Shown here piece by piece: positions 1 to 5,099 of a DNA stretch of 5,099 nucleotides. Made by a program: the position numbers and the translations under genes. Location: contig JAKSQA010000090.1 of assembly GCA_024404335.1 (NCBI GenBank), positions 1 through 5,099 on the forward strand, given 5' to 3'. Each line of letters begins with the position of its first letter. Position 1 is the stretch's first letter. The stretch comes from Mailhella sp. (lineage in GTDB: Bacteria; Desulfobacterota; Desulfovibrionia; Desulfovibrionales; Desulfovibrionaceae). The notes below the pieces were generated by a model, which saw nothing but the letters and a program-made list of their open reading frames with translations, made no database searches and was not told where the DNA came from.

Positions 1-535
1 CAGGCCCGTGGTGCTGAAGAACGACGACCCCGCCGTGCTCGACGCGGCCGTCGATCCCTCGCTGGAGATGGTGTGCATCTCCCCCGGCCCCGGGCATCCT
101 TCCGCGGCGGGCCTGTGCCTGGAGTTCCTTTCCAGGCTCGATCCCCGTATCCCCGTGCTGGGCGTATGCCTCGGGCACCAGGTGCTCGGCATGTACGCAG
201 GGTCGGAGGTCGTGGTCGGCCCCGTCATCATGCACGGCAAGACGAGCGACATACCCCACTGCGGCACGGGCCTCTATGCAGGGGTGCCGAACCCCATGAC
301 GGTGGGGCGCTACCATTCGCTGGTGGTGCGCATTGACGAGGAGCACCCCAATCCCCGCATAGAGGTGACGTCGCGCGGGCCTCTGGGCGAGGTCATGTCC
401 ATGCGCTACCGCGACAGGCCCTGGGTGGGCGTGCAGTACCATCCCGAATCCATCCTCACCCCCGACGGGCTGGCGCTCATAGGCAACTTCCCCGGCGAGG
501 TGCTCCGCGAGCATGCGGAAAAGGCAGGTGCGTGA
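1..535 (+). CDS. trpG: Anthranilate synthase component II, glutamine amidotransferase (5' partial)
   Basis: TrpG releases ammonia from glutamine and passes it to TrpE, which makes anthranilate from chorismate in the cytoplasm. The class I amidotransferase landmarks are visible: the glycine loop SPGPG (codons 75-89), the nucleophile elbow GVCLGHQ with the catalytic Cys (162-182), the TrpG-type RYHSL motif (309-323), and YHPES with the catalytic His and Glu (438-452). The reading frame is open to the left edge, where the first complete codon is at position 2. About 40 N-terminal residues, including the usual DNYDSFTYN segment, lie outside the window. The GTG at 8 is therefore not a true start. 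The C-terminus stops cleanly with no fused TrpD domain. The stop codon shares one base with the trpC ATG. A PabA-type role, shared with folate synthesis, cannot be excluded, but the trp neighbours favour TrpG. Confidence 0.95.
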   Translation, partial: RPVVLKNDDPAVLDAAVDPSLEMVCISPGPGHPSAAGLCLEFLSRLDPRIPVLGVCLGHQVLGMYAGSEVVVGPVIMHGKTSDIPHCGTGLYAGVPNPMTVGRYHSLVVRIDEEHPNPRIEVTSRGPLGEVMSMRYRDRPWVGVQYHPESILTPDGLALIGNFPGEVLREHAEKAGA

Positions 536-1365
536 TGGAGCTTAAGCGTTTCTACATGGCGAAGCAGCCCGAGATCGACGCGCTGCTCGACGGCGGGCTC
601 GAAAAGCTCGTGCCGTGGGCCGCGCCGCGCTGCCCCTTCCGCGAGGCGCTTCTCCGCGGGGCCGCAGGCGGCCTGCCCGCCGTCATCGCCGAATACAAGC
701 GCGCCTCGCCCTCGCGCGGCGTGATCTGCGAGAGCCTCGGCCCCGAGGACGTCGCCCGCCAGTACGCGGAAAACGGCGCTTCGGCCATTTCCGTGCTTAC
801 GGAGGAGCAGTATTTCCACGGCAGCATCTCCTTCCTTGAAAGGATAGCGGCATGCATGGACGGCGGCTCCAAGGAGGGCGTGGCGGCTCCAATACCGCCG
901 ACGCCCATGCTGCGCAAGGACTTCATCTTCCACCCCGCGCAGGTCGCCGCAACGATAGCGACGCCTGCCTCGGCCATGCTCCTCATCGTGCGGCTCACGC
1001 CCGATGCGAGGCTTCTGCGCAGGCTGCGCGAGCAGGCGGAGGCCGCCGGCATACAGGCCGTGGTGGAGGTCTTCGGCGAGCGCGACCTCATGCTCGCCCG
1101 AGAGAGCGGCGCCACGGTCATACAGGTCAACGCACGCGACCTTGAGACCCTCAAGGTCGACAGGGAGGCCTGCCTGCGCCTTCCCGAGGCATTCCCGCCG
1201 CAGGATGGCGAGCTCTGGATAGCCGCAAGCGGCATGAATTCCCGCAGCGACCTTGAGGCCGCGGCCTCCGCAGGCTATCATGCCGCTCTGGTGGACTCGG
1301 CGGTCATGGAGCACGGAACGCCCGGGGCAGCCCTCCGGGCCATGCTGGCCGGGGGGGCCGATTGA
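535..1365 (+). CDS. trpC: Indole-3-glycerol phosphate synthase
   Basis: TrpC closes and decarboxylates carboxyphenylamino-deoxyribulose phosphate to indole-3-glycerol phosphate. It is a cytoplasmic TIM barrel of 276 residues, a normal length for a stand-alone enzyme. Visible motifs are IAEYKRASPS with Glu53 and Lys55, SVLTEEQYFHGS (87-97), LRKDF with the likely general acid Lys128, VVEVF with the likely base Glu178, and VNARDL with Asn199. Two usually conserved spots differ: the ESG loop reads AASG (230-233), and the phosphate-binding IGS reads VDS (253-255). A loop of about ten extra residues (DGGSKEGVAAPIPP region, 109-122) lies before LRKDF. I chose the ATG at 535 because it overlaps the trpG stop as TGATG and gives a normal N-terminus. 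A GTG one codon upstream (532) is equally readable and would add one Met. The stop overlaps the trpF start in the same way. Confidence 0.95.
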   Translation: MELKRFYMAKQPEIDALLDGGLEKLVPWAAPRCPFREALLRGAAGGLPAVIAEYKRASPSRGVICESLGPEDVARQYAENGASAISVLTEEQYFHGSISFLERIAACMDGGSKEGVAAPIPPTPMLRKDFIFHPAQVAATIATPASAMLLIVRLTPDARLLRRLREQAEAAGIQAVVEVFGERDLMLARESGATVIQVNARDLETLKVDREACLRLPEAFPPQDGELWIAASGMNSRSDLEAAASAGYHAALVDSAVMEHGTPGAALRAMLAGGAD

Positions 1366-1982
1366 TGCGCATCAAGATATGCGGCATGAGCGAGCAGCGG
1401 CTTGTCGACCATGCGGCCGGCCTCGGCGTGGACATGTGCGGGCTGATATTCTACCCTCCGAGTCCGCGCAATGTGACGCCCTTCCATGCCGCCTCGCTCG
1501 ACACGCACGGCATGGCCCGCGTGGGCGTCTTTGTGGAGCAGGGGCCGGATGAGACCGCCCGCATTGCGGAGGAGGCACGGCTTGACCTCGTGCAGCTGCA
1601 CGGCAGGCAGGGGCCGGAGTTCGCCGCGGTGATTCCGCCGGAAAGGACGATACGCGTCCTCTGGCCGAAGCGCTACGGCGACCTGGCATCGCTTCAGGCC
1701 GATATCGACCGGCTTGCCGACCTGTGCGGCATCCTGCTGCTCGATGCGGGCATGGGCAGCGGCATGACGCTTGACTGGGCCGCACTGGCGGAGCTCCGCT
1801 TCCCGAAGCCCTGGTTCCTCTCCGGAGGGCTGGGGCCGGAGAACATCGGGCGGGCGCTCTCGCTGCTTTCGCCCGACGGGCTCGACCTGAACTCGAAGCT
1901 CGAATCCGCCCCCGGGCGGAAGGACGCCGGGCTCATGAGCGCCGCCGTCAGGGCTGCGGGGCGCATGCCGGCATCCGCATAG
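1365..1982 (+). CDS. trpF: Phosphoribosylanthranilate isomerase
   Basis: TrpF performs the Amadori rearrangement of phosphoribosylanthranilate, producing the TrpC substrate. The protein has 205 residues, typical for a single-domain TrpF, and is not fused to TrpC as it is in enteric bacteria. Motifs in order: KICG with catalytic Cys6, FYPPSPRNV (29-37), VGVFVEQ (53-59), LDLVQLHG (73-80), [10 protein letters not shown] with the likely general acid Asp127, [10 protein letters not shown] (152-161), and [15 protein letters not shown] (173-187), which forms the phosphate-binding end of the barrel. The ATG at 1365 shares its A with the trpC stop, so translation is probably coupled. A TTG at 1362 is possible but less likely. 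The gene is followed by the only sizeable gap in the operon. Confidence 0.95.
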   Translation: MRIKICGMSEQRLVDHAAGLGVDMCGLIFYPPSPRNVTPFHAASLDTHGMARVGVFVEQGPDETARIAEEARLDLVQLHGRQGPEFAAVIPPERTIRVLWPKRYGDLASLQADIDRLADLCGILLLDAGMGSGMTLDWAALAELRFPKPWFLSGGLGPENIGRALSLLSPDGLDLNSKLESAPGRKDAGLMSAAVRAAGRMPASA

Positions 1983-2020
1983 CGGAGGCGGCCCGCACGC
2001 TTCAGCCCGTCTATGCCCGG

Positions 2021-2070
2021 GGCTCCTGCGGCCATTGTGCGGAGTTCGCGGGCGATGGCGGAGCCGCAGG
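2021..2070 (+). repeat. Competing GC-rich inverted repeats in the trpF-trpB gap
   Basis: Two pairings use overlapping bases and so exclude each other: GGCTCC (2021-2026) with GGAGCC (2060-2065), and CCTGCGGC (2025-2032) with GCCGCAGG (2063-2070). Neither stem is followed by a T-run, so this is not a conventional terminator. In DNA this GC-rich such pairs can arise by chance, and any role in controlling trpBA is speculation. Confidence 0.3.
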
Positions 2071-2131
2071 CCCGCTGGGGATAGCGTCGGTCCTGCCGAT
2101 GCGGAGAATGCCCCTGCGGCATGGAATCCTG

Positions 2132-2150
2132 CAAAGGGATCATCCCTTTG
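2132..2150 (+). promoter_or_regulatory. Perfect 19-base palindrome upstream of trpB
   Basis: CAAAGGGAT and ATCCCTTTG are exact inverted copies around one central C, ending 23 bases before the trpB ATG. As DNA it looks like a repressor operator. As RNA it could form an 8-bp hairpin with a TCA loop, just ahead of the trpB ribosome binding site. A terminator is unlikely because AAAAC, not a T-run, follows it. I do not recognise it as a known operator, and I cannot place a convincing promoter around it. Confidence 0.5.
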
Positions 2151-2161
2151 AAAACATATAT

Positions 2162-2166
2162 GGGGA
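2162..2166 (+). promoter_or_regulatory. Ribosome binding site of trpB
   Basis: GGGGA lies seven bases before the ATG at 2174. It supports that start over the in-frame ATG at 2099, which would add 25 residues with no resemblance to TrpB. Confidence 0.6.
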
Positions 2167-2173
2167 ATCGGAT

Positions 2174-3343
2174 ATGAAAAAAGGATATTTCGGTGAATTC
2201 GGGGGATGCTTCGTCCCCGAGCTTCTTGTGCCGCCGCTGATGGAAGTGGAGAAGGCGATGAAGGAGATCATGCCCACGGAGGCCTTCCAGGCGGAGCTGA
2301 ACGACCTGCTTGTGAACTTCGCGGGCCGCAGCACGCCCATCACCTTCTGCCCCACGCTGTCGAAGAAGCTCGGCTTCGACCTGTGGCTCAAGCGCGAGGA
2401 CCTGCTGCACACGGGCGCCCACAAGATCAACAACACGCTGGGCCAGGCCCTTCTGGCGAAGCACATGGGCAAGACGGCGCTCATCGCCGAAACGGGCGCC
2501 GGCCAGCACGGCGTGGCCACGGCTGCCGCAGCGGCCAGGCTCGGCATGGAATGCACCATCTACATGGGCGCCGAGGATGTCGAGCGCCAGTCGTCGAACG
2601 TGCGCCGCATGCGTCTGCTCGGGGCCCGCGTAAAGCCCATCGAGAACGGCTCGCAGACGCTGAAGGACGCCATCAACGCCGCGCTGCGCGCATGGATATC
2701 CTCGCAGGCCACCACGCACTACTGCTTCGGCACGGCGGCGGGGCCGTATCCCTTCCCCGACCTGGTGCGCGAGTTCCAGAGCGTGATCGGCCGTGAGGCC
2801 CGCGCCCAGATGCTGGAGCGCACCGGCGCGCTGCCCGACTACGTCGTCGCGGCGGTGGGCGGCGGCTCCAACGCCATAGGCATGTTCCATGCGTTCGTGC
2901 CCGACGAAAGCGTGAGGATCATCGGCGTGGAGGCCGGCGGCACGGGCGAGCCCGGCTGCCTCAATTCCGCGGCCATCAACCTCGGCGTGCCCGGCGTGCT
3001 CCACGGCGAGTACACCATGCTCCTGCAGGATGCCGACGGGCAGATCGAGCCTTCCAGCTCCATCTCCGCTGGCCTGGACTACCCCGGCGTCGGCCCCGAG
3101 CATGCGTACTACGCGAAGTCGGGCAGGGTGAAGTACGGCATCGCGTACGACAACGAGGCGCTCGCCGCATTCCAGGCCCTGTGCCGCGACGAGGGAATCC
3201 TCCCCGCGCTGGAATCCTCGCATGCCCTCGGCTATGTGCTGGCCCATGCCGACGAGTTCGAGAAGGGCAGCAGGGTCATCGTCAACCTTTCCGGGCGCGG
3301 CGACAAGGACATGGACATCATCGAAAAGGCCCTCGGCCTGTAG
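2174..3343 (+). CDS. trpB: Tryptophan synthase beta chain
   Basis: TrpB is the PLP enzyme that joins indole, channelled from TrpA, with serine to form tryptophan in an alpha2-beta2 complex. The protein has 389 residues, close to the usual 390-400, and begins [11 protein letters not shown], the normal N-terminal motif. Visible elements are [16 protein letters not shown] with the PLP Lys84, ETGAGQHG with catalytic Glu106, MGAEDVERQ (131-139), GTAAGP (186-191), the PLP phosphate loop GGGSNAIG (229-236), [16 protein letters not shown] with Asp302 (296-311), ALESSHA with Glu347, and LSGRGDKD with Ser373, which contacts the pyridine nitrogen. It is a standard TrpB1 type, not the TrpB2 form. The gene follows a 191-base gap, unlike the overlapping genes before it, so trpBA may have its own control. 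Only 18 bases separate it from trpA. Confidence 0.97.
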   Translation: MKKGYFGEFGGCFVPELLVPPLMEVEKAMKEIMPTEAFQAELNDLLVNFAGRSTPITFCPTLSKKLGFDLWLKREDLLHTGAHKINNTLGQALLAKHMGKTALIAETGAGQHGVATAAAAARLGMECTIYMGAEDVERQSSNVRRMRLLGARVKPIENGSQTLKDAINAALRAWISSQATTHYCFGTAAGPYPFPDLVREFQSVIGREARAQMLERTGALPDYVVAAVGGGSNAIGMFHAFVPDESVRIIGVEAGGTGEPGCLNSAAINLGVPGVLHGEYTMLLQDADGQIEPSSSISAGLDYPGVGPEHAYYAKSGRVKYGIAYDNEALAAFQALCRDEGILPALESSHALGYVLAHADEFEKGSRVIVNLSGRGDKDMDIIEKALGL

Positions 3344-3348
3344 CCTGC

Positions 3349-3355
3349 GGAGGAG
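3349..3355 (+). promoter_or_regulatory. Ribosome binding site of trpA
   Basis: GGAGGAG, a near-consensus Shine-Dalgarno sequence, lies six bases before the ATG at 3362 in the short trpB-trpA spacer. Confidence 0.8.
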
Positions 3356-3361
3356 AAGACC

Positions 3362-4135
3362 ATGCATATTCTTGAAAGAAAAGTCAGAGATGCGGCCGAG
3401 GCGGGCCGTACTGCGCTCATCCCCTTCGTGACGGCCGGGTTCCCCACGCCCGAGAAGTTCTGGGATGTCATCCTTGAGCTCGATGCGGCAGGCGCCGACG
3501 TCATAGAGATCGGCGTGCCGTTCTCCGACCCGGTTGCCGACGGCCCCGTGGTGGAGGCCGCGTCCATCCAGGCCCTCAAGGACGGCATCACCCTGCGCGG
3601 CATCATGGAGATGGTAGCCGCGCATAAGGGCGAGGTGAAGGCAGGGCTTGTGCTCATGGGCTATCTCAACCCCTTCCTCCAGTACGGGCTTGAGAAGTTC
3701 GCCGCCGATGCCGAGGTCGCCGGCGTGCACGGCTGCATCGTGCCCGACCTGCCCTACGACGAGGCGGAGGAGATGCGCAGCGTGCTGAAGGCGCACGGCC
3801 TCGCCCTCATATCCCTGGTGGGCCCGAACACGGGCGAGGAGCGCATGGCGCTGTATTCCGAGGTGTCGGAGGGCTACGTCTATGTGGTTTCCGTCATGGG
3901 AACTACGGGCGAGCGCGGTGCGCTGCCCCCCGAGGTTCCGGAAGTGCTCGCCCGCGCCCGGAAGATGTTCAGGGTGCCCGTGGCGCTCGGCTTCGGCCTG
4001 AAGACTCCTGACCAGCTTGCGGCCATACCGGCGGATATCCGCCCCGAGGCCGCCGTGTTCGGCAGCGCGCTGCTGAAGCACATCTCCGCAGGGAAGGCCC
4101 CCGCCGACTTCATGCGCGTGTGGACCGAAGCGTAG
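3362..4135 (+). CDS. trpA: Tryptophan synthase alpha chain
   Basis: TrpA cleaves indole-3-glycerol phosphate to glyceraldehyde 3-phosphate and indole, which travels through a tunnel to TrpB. The 257-residue TIM barrel is slightly shorter than the common 260-270, mainly at the C-terminus. Motifs in order: LIPFVTAGFP (19-28), IEIGVPFSDPVADGP with catalytic Glu49 and Asp60, MGYLNPFLQYG (99-109), CIVPDLPYDE (125-134), GYVYVVSVMGTTGERG with the active-site Tyr (171-186), LGFGLKTP (209-216), and FGSAL (233-237) at the phosphate site. The first and third barrel motifs are close to consensus. The sequence IVPDLP and the VMGTTGERG loop resemble non-enteric TrpA. This is the last gene of the operon, and the next gene downstream points the opposite way. 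Confidence 0.97.
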   Translation: MHILERKVRDAAEAGRTALIPFVTAGFPTPEKFWDVILELDAAGADVIEIGVPFSDPVADGPVVEAASIQALKDGITLRGIMEMVAAHKGEVKAGLVLMGYLNPFLQYGLEKFAADAEVAGVHGCIVPDLPYDEAEEMRSVLKAHGLALISLVGPNTGEERMALYSEVSEGYVYVVSVMGTTGERGALPPEVPEVLARARKMFRVPVALGFGLKTPDQLAAIPADIRPEAAVFGSALLKHISAGKAPADFMRVWTEA

Positions 4136-4161
4136 GACGTCTGCGGCGGGGAAGACGCAGG

Positions 4162-4177
4162 CGGACGGGCCTGTCCG
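4162..4177 (+). repeat. Small GC hairpin downstream of trpA
   Basis: CGGACG and TGTCCG can pair around a GGCC loop, counting one G-T wobble. No T-run follows, so it is unlikely to terminate transcription by itself. The rest of 4136-4320 shows no gene or other clear signal. Confidence 0.2.
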
Positions 4178-4320
4178 GATTCCGGGAAGTCGGTTTCCAT
4201 GGCAGACTCCGTCCCGGCCTCGCAGAACGGCCTCCGCGCCGTCGCAGGATGAGGCCGTGGCCGCCGCTCCATCGCGGCAGTCGGGGATATCCGTCTATCG
4301 GAAGGAACATGGCACGCAGC

Positions 4321-4349
4321 AGAGAAGGCGGCTTCCGGCCGCCTTCTCT
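4321..4349 (+). terminator. Probable terminator of the trp operon
   Basis: AGAGAAGGCGGC (4321-4332) and GCCGCCTTCTCT (4338-4349) pair perfectly over 12 bp around a TTCCG loop, 185 bases after the trpA stop. The 3' arm is pyrimidine-rich but only one further T follows before AAG, so the U-tract is poor. It lies almost exactly at the border between GC-rich and AT-rich DNA. The strong stem and its position after the last operon gene make a terminator the best reading. Confidence 0.7.
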
Positions 4350-4376
4350 TAAGAACCGCTGATTTATTCGAAAGGA

Positions 4377-4410
4377 TCTGTTGTAATATTAGGTTGAATC
4401 ATATTCAGAG
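4377..4410 (+). repeat. Direct repeat, copy 1
   Basis: This 34-base stretch matches 4480-4513 at 29 positions. The core TTGTAATATTAGGTTGA (4381-4397) differs from copy 2 at a single base. The copies start 103 bases apart, and the hairpin at 4422-4449 lies between them. The match is too long and too ordered to be explained by AT content alone, as it includes the core AGGTTGA. Confidence 0.7.
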
Positions 4411-4421
4411 CCACGAATACA

Positions 4422-4449
4422 AAGAAAGGGAGCATAGGCTCCCTTTCTT
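4422..4449. terminator. Strong hairpin, probably a terminator between convergent genes
   Basis: AAGAAAGGGAGC (4422-4433) and GCTCCCTTTCTT (4438-4449) pair perfectly over 12 bp around an ATAG loop. The 3' flank is rich in T on both strands: TTTCTTATACTT on + and TTTCTTTGTATT on -. It could therefore stop read-through from trpA and also end the - strand gene at 4615-4860. Confidence 0.7.
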
Positions 4450-4455
4450 ATACTT

Positions 4456-4474
4456 AATATTATATTATAATATT
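4456..4474. repeat. AT-only 19-base palindrome
   Basis: AATATTATA and TATAATATT are exact inverted copies around one T. Sequence made only of A and T forms palindromes easily by chance, so no function is claimed. It also contains promoter-like TATAAT (4466-4471), with no convincing -35 box. Confidence 0.35.
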
Positions 4475-4479
4475 TTGGT

Positions 4480-4513
4480 TCTATTGCAATATTAGGTTGA
4501 TTCATAATCATAG
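4480..4513 (+). repeat. Direct repeat, copy 2
   Basis: This is the partner of 4377-4410 (29 of 34 identical). Its core TTGCAATATTAGGTTGA (4484-4500) is also the left arm of the inverted repeat that ends at 4532. Confidence 0.7.
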
Positions 4514-4532
4514 TGTCAACTCAATATTGCAA
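4484..4532. repeat. Imperfect inverted repeat made from the same core
   Basis: The left arm 4484-4500 pairs with 4516-4532 at 15 of 17 positions, or 16 counting a G-U wobble, around a 15-base loop. The right arm is thus an inverted third copy of the repeat core. The loop region holds a further small inverted repeat, TGATT (4498-4502) with AATCA (4506-4510). A T7 run starts at 4541, eight bases after the stem, which is farther than usual for a terminator. It may be a protein-binding or recombination site, or an RNA hairpin. Confidence 0.55.
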
Positions 4533-4614
4533 AATAGCCATTTTTTTATTTAGTTTGTTTTTTGAATTGAAATATAGTCATTAAATATTTTCATAATTTA
4601 AAATAATGTTATCG

Positions 4615-4860
4615 TTATTTATACCAAAAAACAAGTTTATTTTTTATTGACCAAACCTTATTGTCAAAACACCATTTTGTAAGCATTTGTTCTGTAATAT
4701 GACCATTAGTATTTTCAATGTAATCGGCTATATCTTTAGACTTGTTTGCCGCTCCACATGATATTCCACAGGCAACTGCAAATTGTGTGGGAAGATTTAA
4801 CTTTTTTAATAAACGAGCTAAACGCAAATCATCATCTGCTATCTGTTCATCTAAACGCAT
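4615..4860 (-). CDS. Small hypothetical protein, 81 residues, function unknown
   Basis: I do not recognise this protein. The N-terminal third (MRLDEQIADDDLRLARLLKK) is charged and looks helical. A LNLPTQFAVACGISCG segment follows with a C-x3-C pair (Cys31, Cys35), then a polar stretch (KSKDIADYIENTNGHITEQ, 40-58) that may be helix-turn-helix. It ends with a Trp- and Lys-rich tail (TKWCFDNKVW to the end) with a third Cys at 64. No signal peptide or membrane segment is visible. A small DNA-binding regulator or an accessory protein from a mobile element would fit its size, but this is inference. A well-placed ribosome binding site supports it as a real gene. Its AT-rich codons contrast strongly with the trp genes. 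It is convergent with trpA and separated from it by two hairpins. Confidence 0.6.
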   Translation of the reverse strand: MRLDEQIADDDLRLARLLKKLNLPTQFAVACGISCGAANKSKDIADYIENTNGHITEQMLTKWCFDNKVWSIKNKLVFWYK

Positions 4861-4869
4861 TTATACTCA

Positions 4870-4874
4870 CTCCT
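4870..4874 (-). promoter_or_regulatory. Ribosome binding site of the small - strand gene
   Basis: Read on the - strand, AGGAG lies nine bases before the ATG at 4860-4858. It is the main reason to treat the 81-residue ORF as translated. Confidence 0.6.
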
Positions 4875-4913
4875 GTATTTGTCTATTAAAATTGTATTAT
4901 CATCTGTTAGTAG

Positions 4914-4941
4914 TTTATAGAAATTTTTAAATGAAGTCATA
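4914..4941 (-). promoter_or_regulatory. Possible promoter of the small - strand gene
   Basis: On the - strand TATGAC (4941-4936) is followed after 16 bases by TATAAA (4919-4914), about 55 bases before the ATG. The -35 match is weak, and AT-rich DNA gives many such hits. Its -35 element would overlap the edge of the palindrome at 4939-4963. Confidence 0.25.
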
Positions 4942-4963
4942 TATCTGTGAATAACAGATATAT
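4939..4963. promoter_or_regulatory. Perfect 10-base inverted repeat, candidate operator
   Basis: ATATATCTGT (4939-4948) and ACAGATATAT (4954-4963) are exact inverted copies around GAATA, about 80 bases upstream of the small - strand gene. The half-site core ATCTGT recurs at 4902-4907, between this palindrome and the gene. The size and symmetry fit a dimeric regulator, possibly the small protein itself (inference). Confidence 0.45.
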
Positions 4964-4993
4964 TTATCATCCTTATATTTTATGCCGCTATAA

Positions 4994-5027
4994 AAGGCTT
5001 TTTGCCATCACAGGCTTAAAAAGCCTT
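4994..5027. repeat. Hairpin with an alternative internal fold
   Basis: AAGGCTTTTT (4994-5003) pairs perfectly with AAAAAGCCTT (5018-5027) around a 14-base loop. AGGCTT (5012-5017) can instead pair with AAGCCT (5021-5026), so the two folds compete. It may act as a terminator, or as an RNA element of a gene beyond the window. Confidence 0.45.
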
Positions 5028-5039
5028 GGAAAGAAAGGG

Positions 5040-5082
5040 TTTGGGAAGGAAGAACCTTCCTCGGAAGGTTTTCCTTCCCAAA
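5040..5082. terminator. Long hairpin near the window end, terminator-like
   Basis: The arms 5040-5060 and 5063-5082 form a 20-bp stem with a TC loop and one bulged base, G5052. No T-run directly follows on the + strand. On the - strand the stem is followed by AAACCCTTTCTTT-like sequence only after a few bases. It could be a terminator for a gene entering from the right or an intergenic repeat. The flank shares AAAGAAAGGG (5030-5039) with the hairpin at 4421-4430. No gene was seen in 4991-5099. Confidence 0.5.
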
Positions 5083-5099
5083 AAGCTATCCCTTCCCCC

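Larger units (their letters stand above)
4361..4990. other. AT-rich segment with a sharp left border
   Basis: G+C drops from the high value of the trp genes to roughly a quarter to a third, beginning about ten bases after the trp hairpin. A line counted by hand (4621-4680) has 15 G or C in 60. The segment contains one small - strand gene, the repeats listed separately, and long A and T runs. Such a step is typical of horizontally acquired DNA, but AT-rich intergenic DNA around a weakly conserved gene could look similar. No integrase, transposase, tRNA or clear target-site duplication was found. Confidence 0.55.

Noticed and set aside
2116..2135. Sigma-54-like promoter before trpB (GG ... GC)
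   Set aside because: The GG and GC elements are separated by 11 bases instead of the required 10, and the surrounding bases match poorly.
2099..2173. In-frame upstream extension of trpB by 25 residues
   Set aside because: The extension has no TrpB resemblance and no clear ribosome binding site, and it spans the palindrome. [11 protein letters not shown] from 2174 is the standard N-terminus.
1694..4081. Long 795-residue open frame on the - strand
   Set aside because: It runs antisense across trpF, trpB and trpA, which are certain. Its length comes from the high GC content and codon bias, and the product is low in recognisable motifs.
4120..4362. Open frames in the GC-rich stretch after trpA, both strands
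   Set aside because: Their translations are dominated by Arg and Pro, start within trpA or lack ribosome binding sites, and run into the terminator hairpin.
4380..4420. tRNA fragment as an attachment site (GGTTGAATC resembles a T-loop)
   Set aside because: No acceptor or anticodon stem could be built around it.
4377..4532. CRISPR array
   Set aside because: There are only three repeat cores, one inverted, with unequal spacing and no regular spacers.
4742..4930. 62-residue open frame on the + strand opposite the small gene
   Set aside because: It has no good ribosome binding site and is antisense to the better supported - strand ORF.

Overview
The window holds the 3' part of a tryptophan biosynthesis operon on the + strand, followed by an abrupt change to AT-rich DNA that carries one small unknown gene on the - strand. 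The operon part is GC-rich and its genes use ATA (Ile) and AGG (Arg) codons unusually often for such DNA. The protein sequences and the gene order look like those of a GC-rich Gram-negative anaerobe. A desulfovibrio-like bacterium is my best guess, but this rests on impression and no search was possible.

Operon, 1-4349: trpG (glutamine amidotransferase subunit of anthranilate synthase, missing its N-terminus at the window edge), trpC (indole-3-glycerol phosphate synthase), trpF (phosphoribosylanthranilate isomerase), trpB and trpA (tryptophan synthase beta and alpha). trpG/trpC and trpC/trpF each overlap by one base (TGATG), which suggests translational coupling. trpA follows trpB after 18 bases with a strong ribosome binding site. 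The one long gap inside the operon is the 191 bases between trpF and trpB, which holds a perfect 19-base palindrome just before the trpB start. No trpD (anthranilate phosphoribosyltransferase) lies between trpG and trpC, although it is commonly found there. Together TrpG (with TrpE, presumably upstream), TrpF, TrpC and TrpBA cover every step from chorismate to tryptophan except the TrpD step. After trpA, 4136-4320 is GC-rich and I see no gene in it. A strong hairpin at 4321-4349 probably ends the operon.

AT-rich part, 4361-4990: composition falls to roughly a quarter to a third G+C within a few bases of the hairpin. The first 250 bases have no gene. They hold a second terminator-like hairpin (4422-4449), a 34-base imperfect direct repeat on either side of it, a further inverted copy of the repeat core, and an AT-only palindrome. 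A convergent 81-residue ORF of unknown function (4860 to 4615, - strand) has a good ribosome binding site. A perfect 10-base inverted repeat upstream of it may be an operator. The composition and repeats suggest acquired DNA, but no integrase, transposase or tRNA is visible.

End, 4991-5099: two strong hairpins, one of them a nearly perfect 20-bp stem, and no gene. They probably separate the small gene from whatever lies beyond the window.
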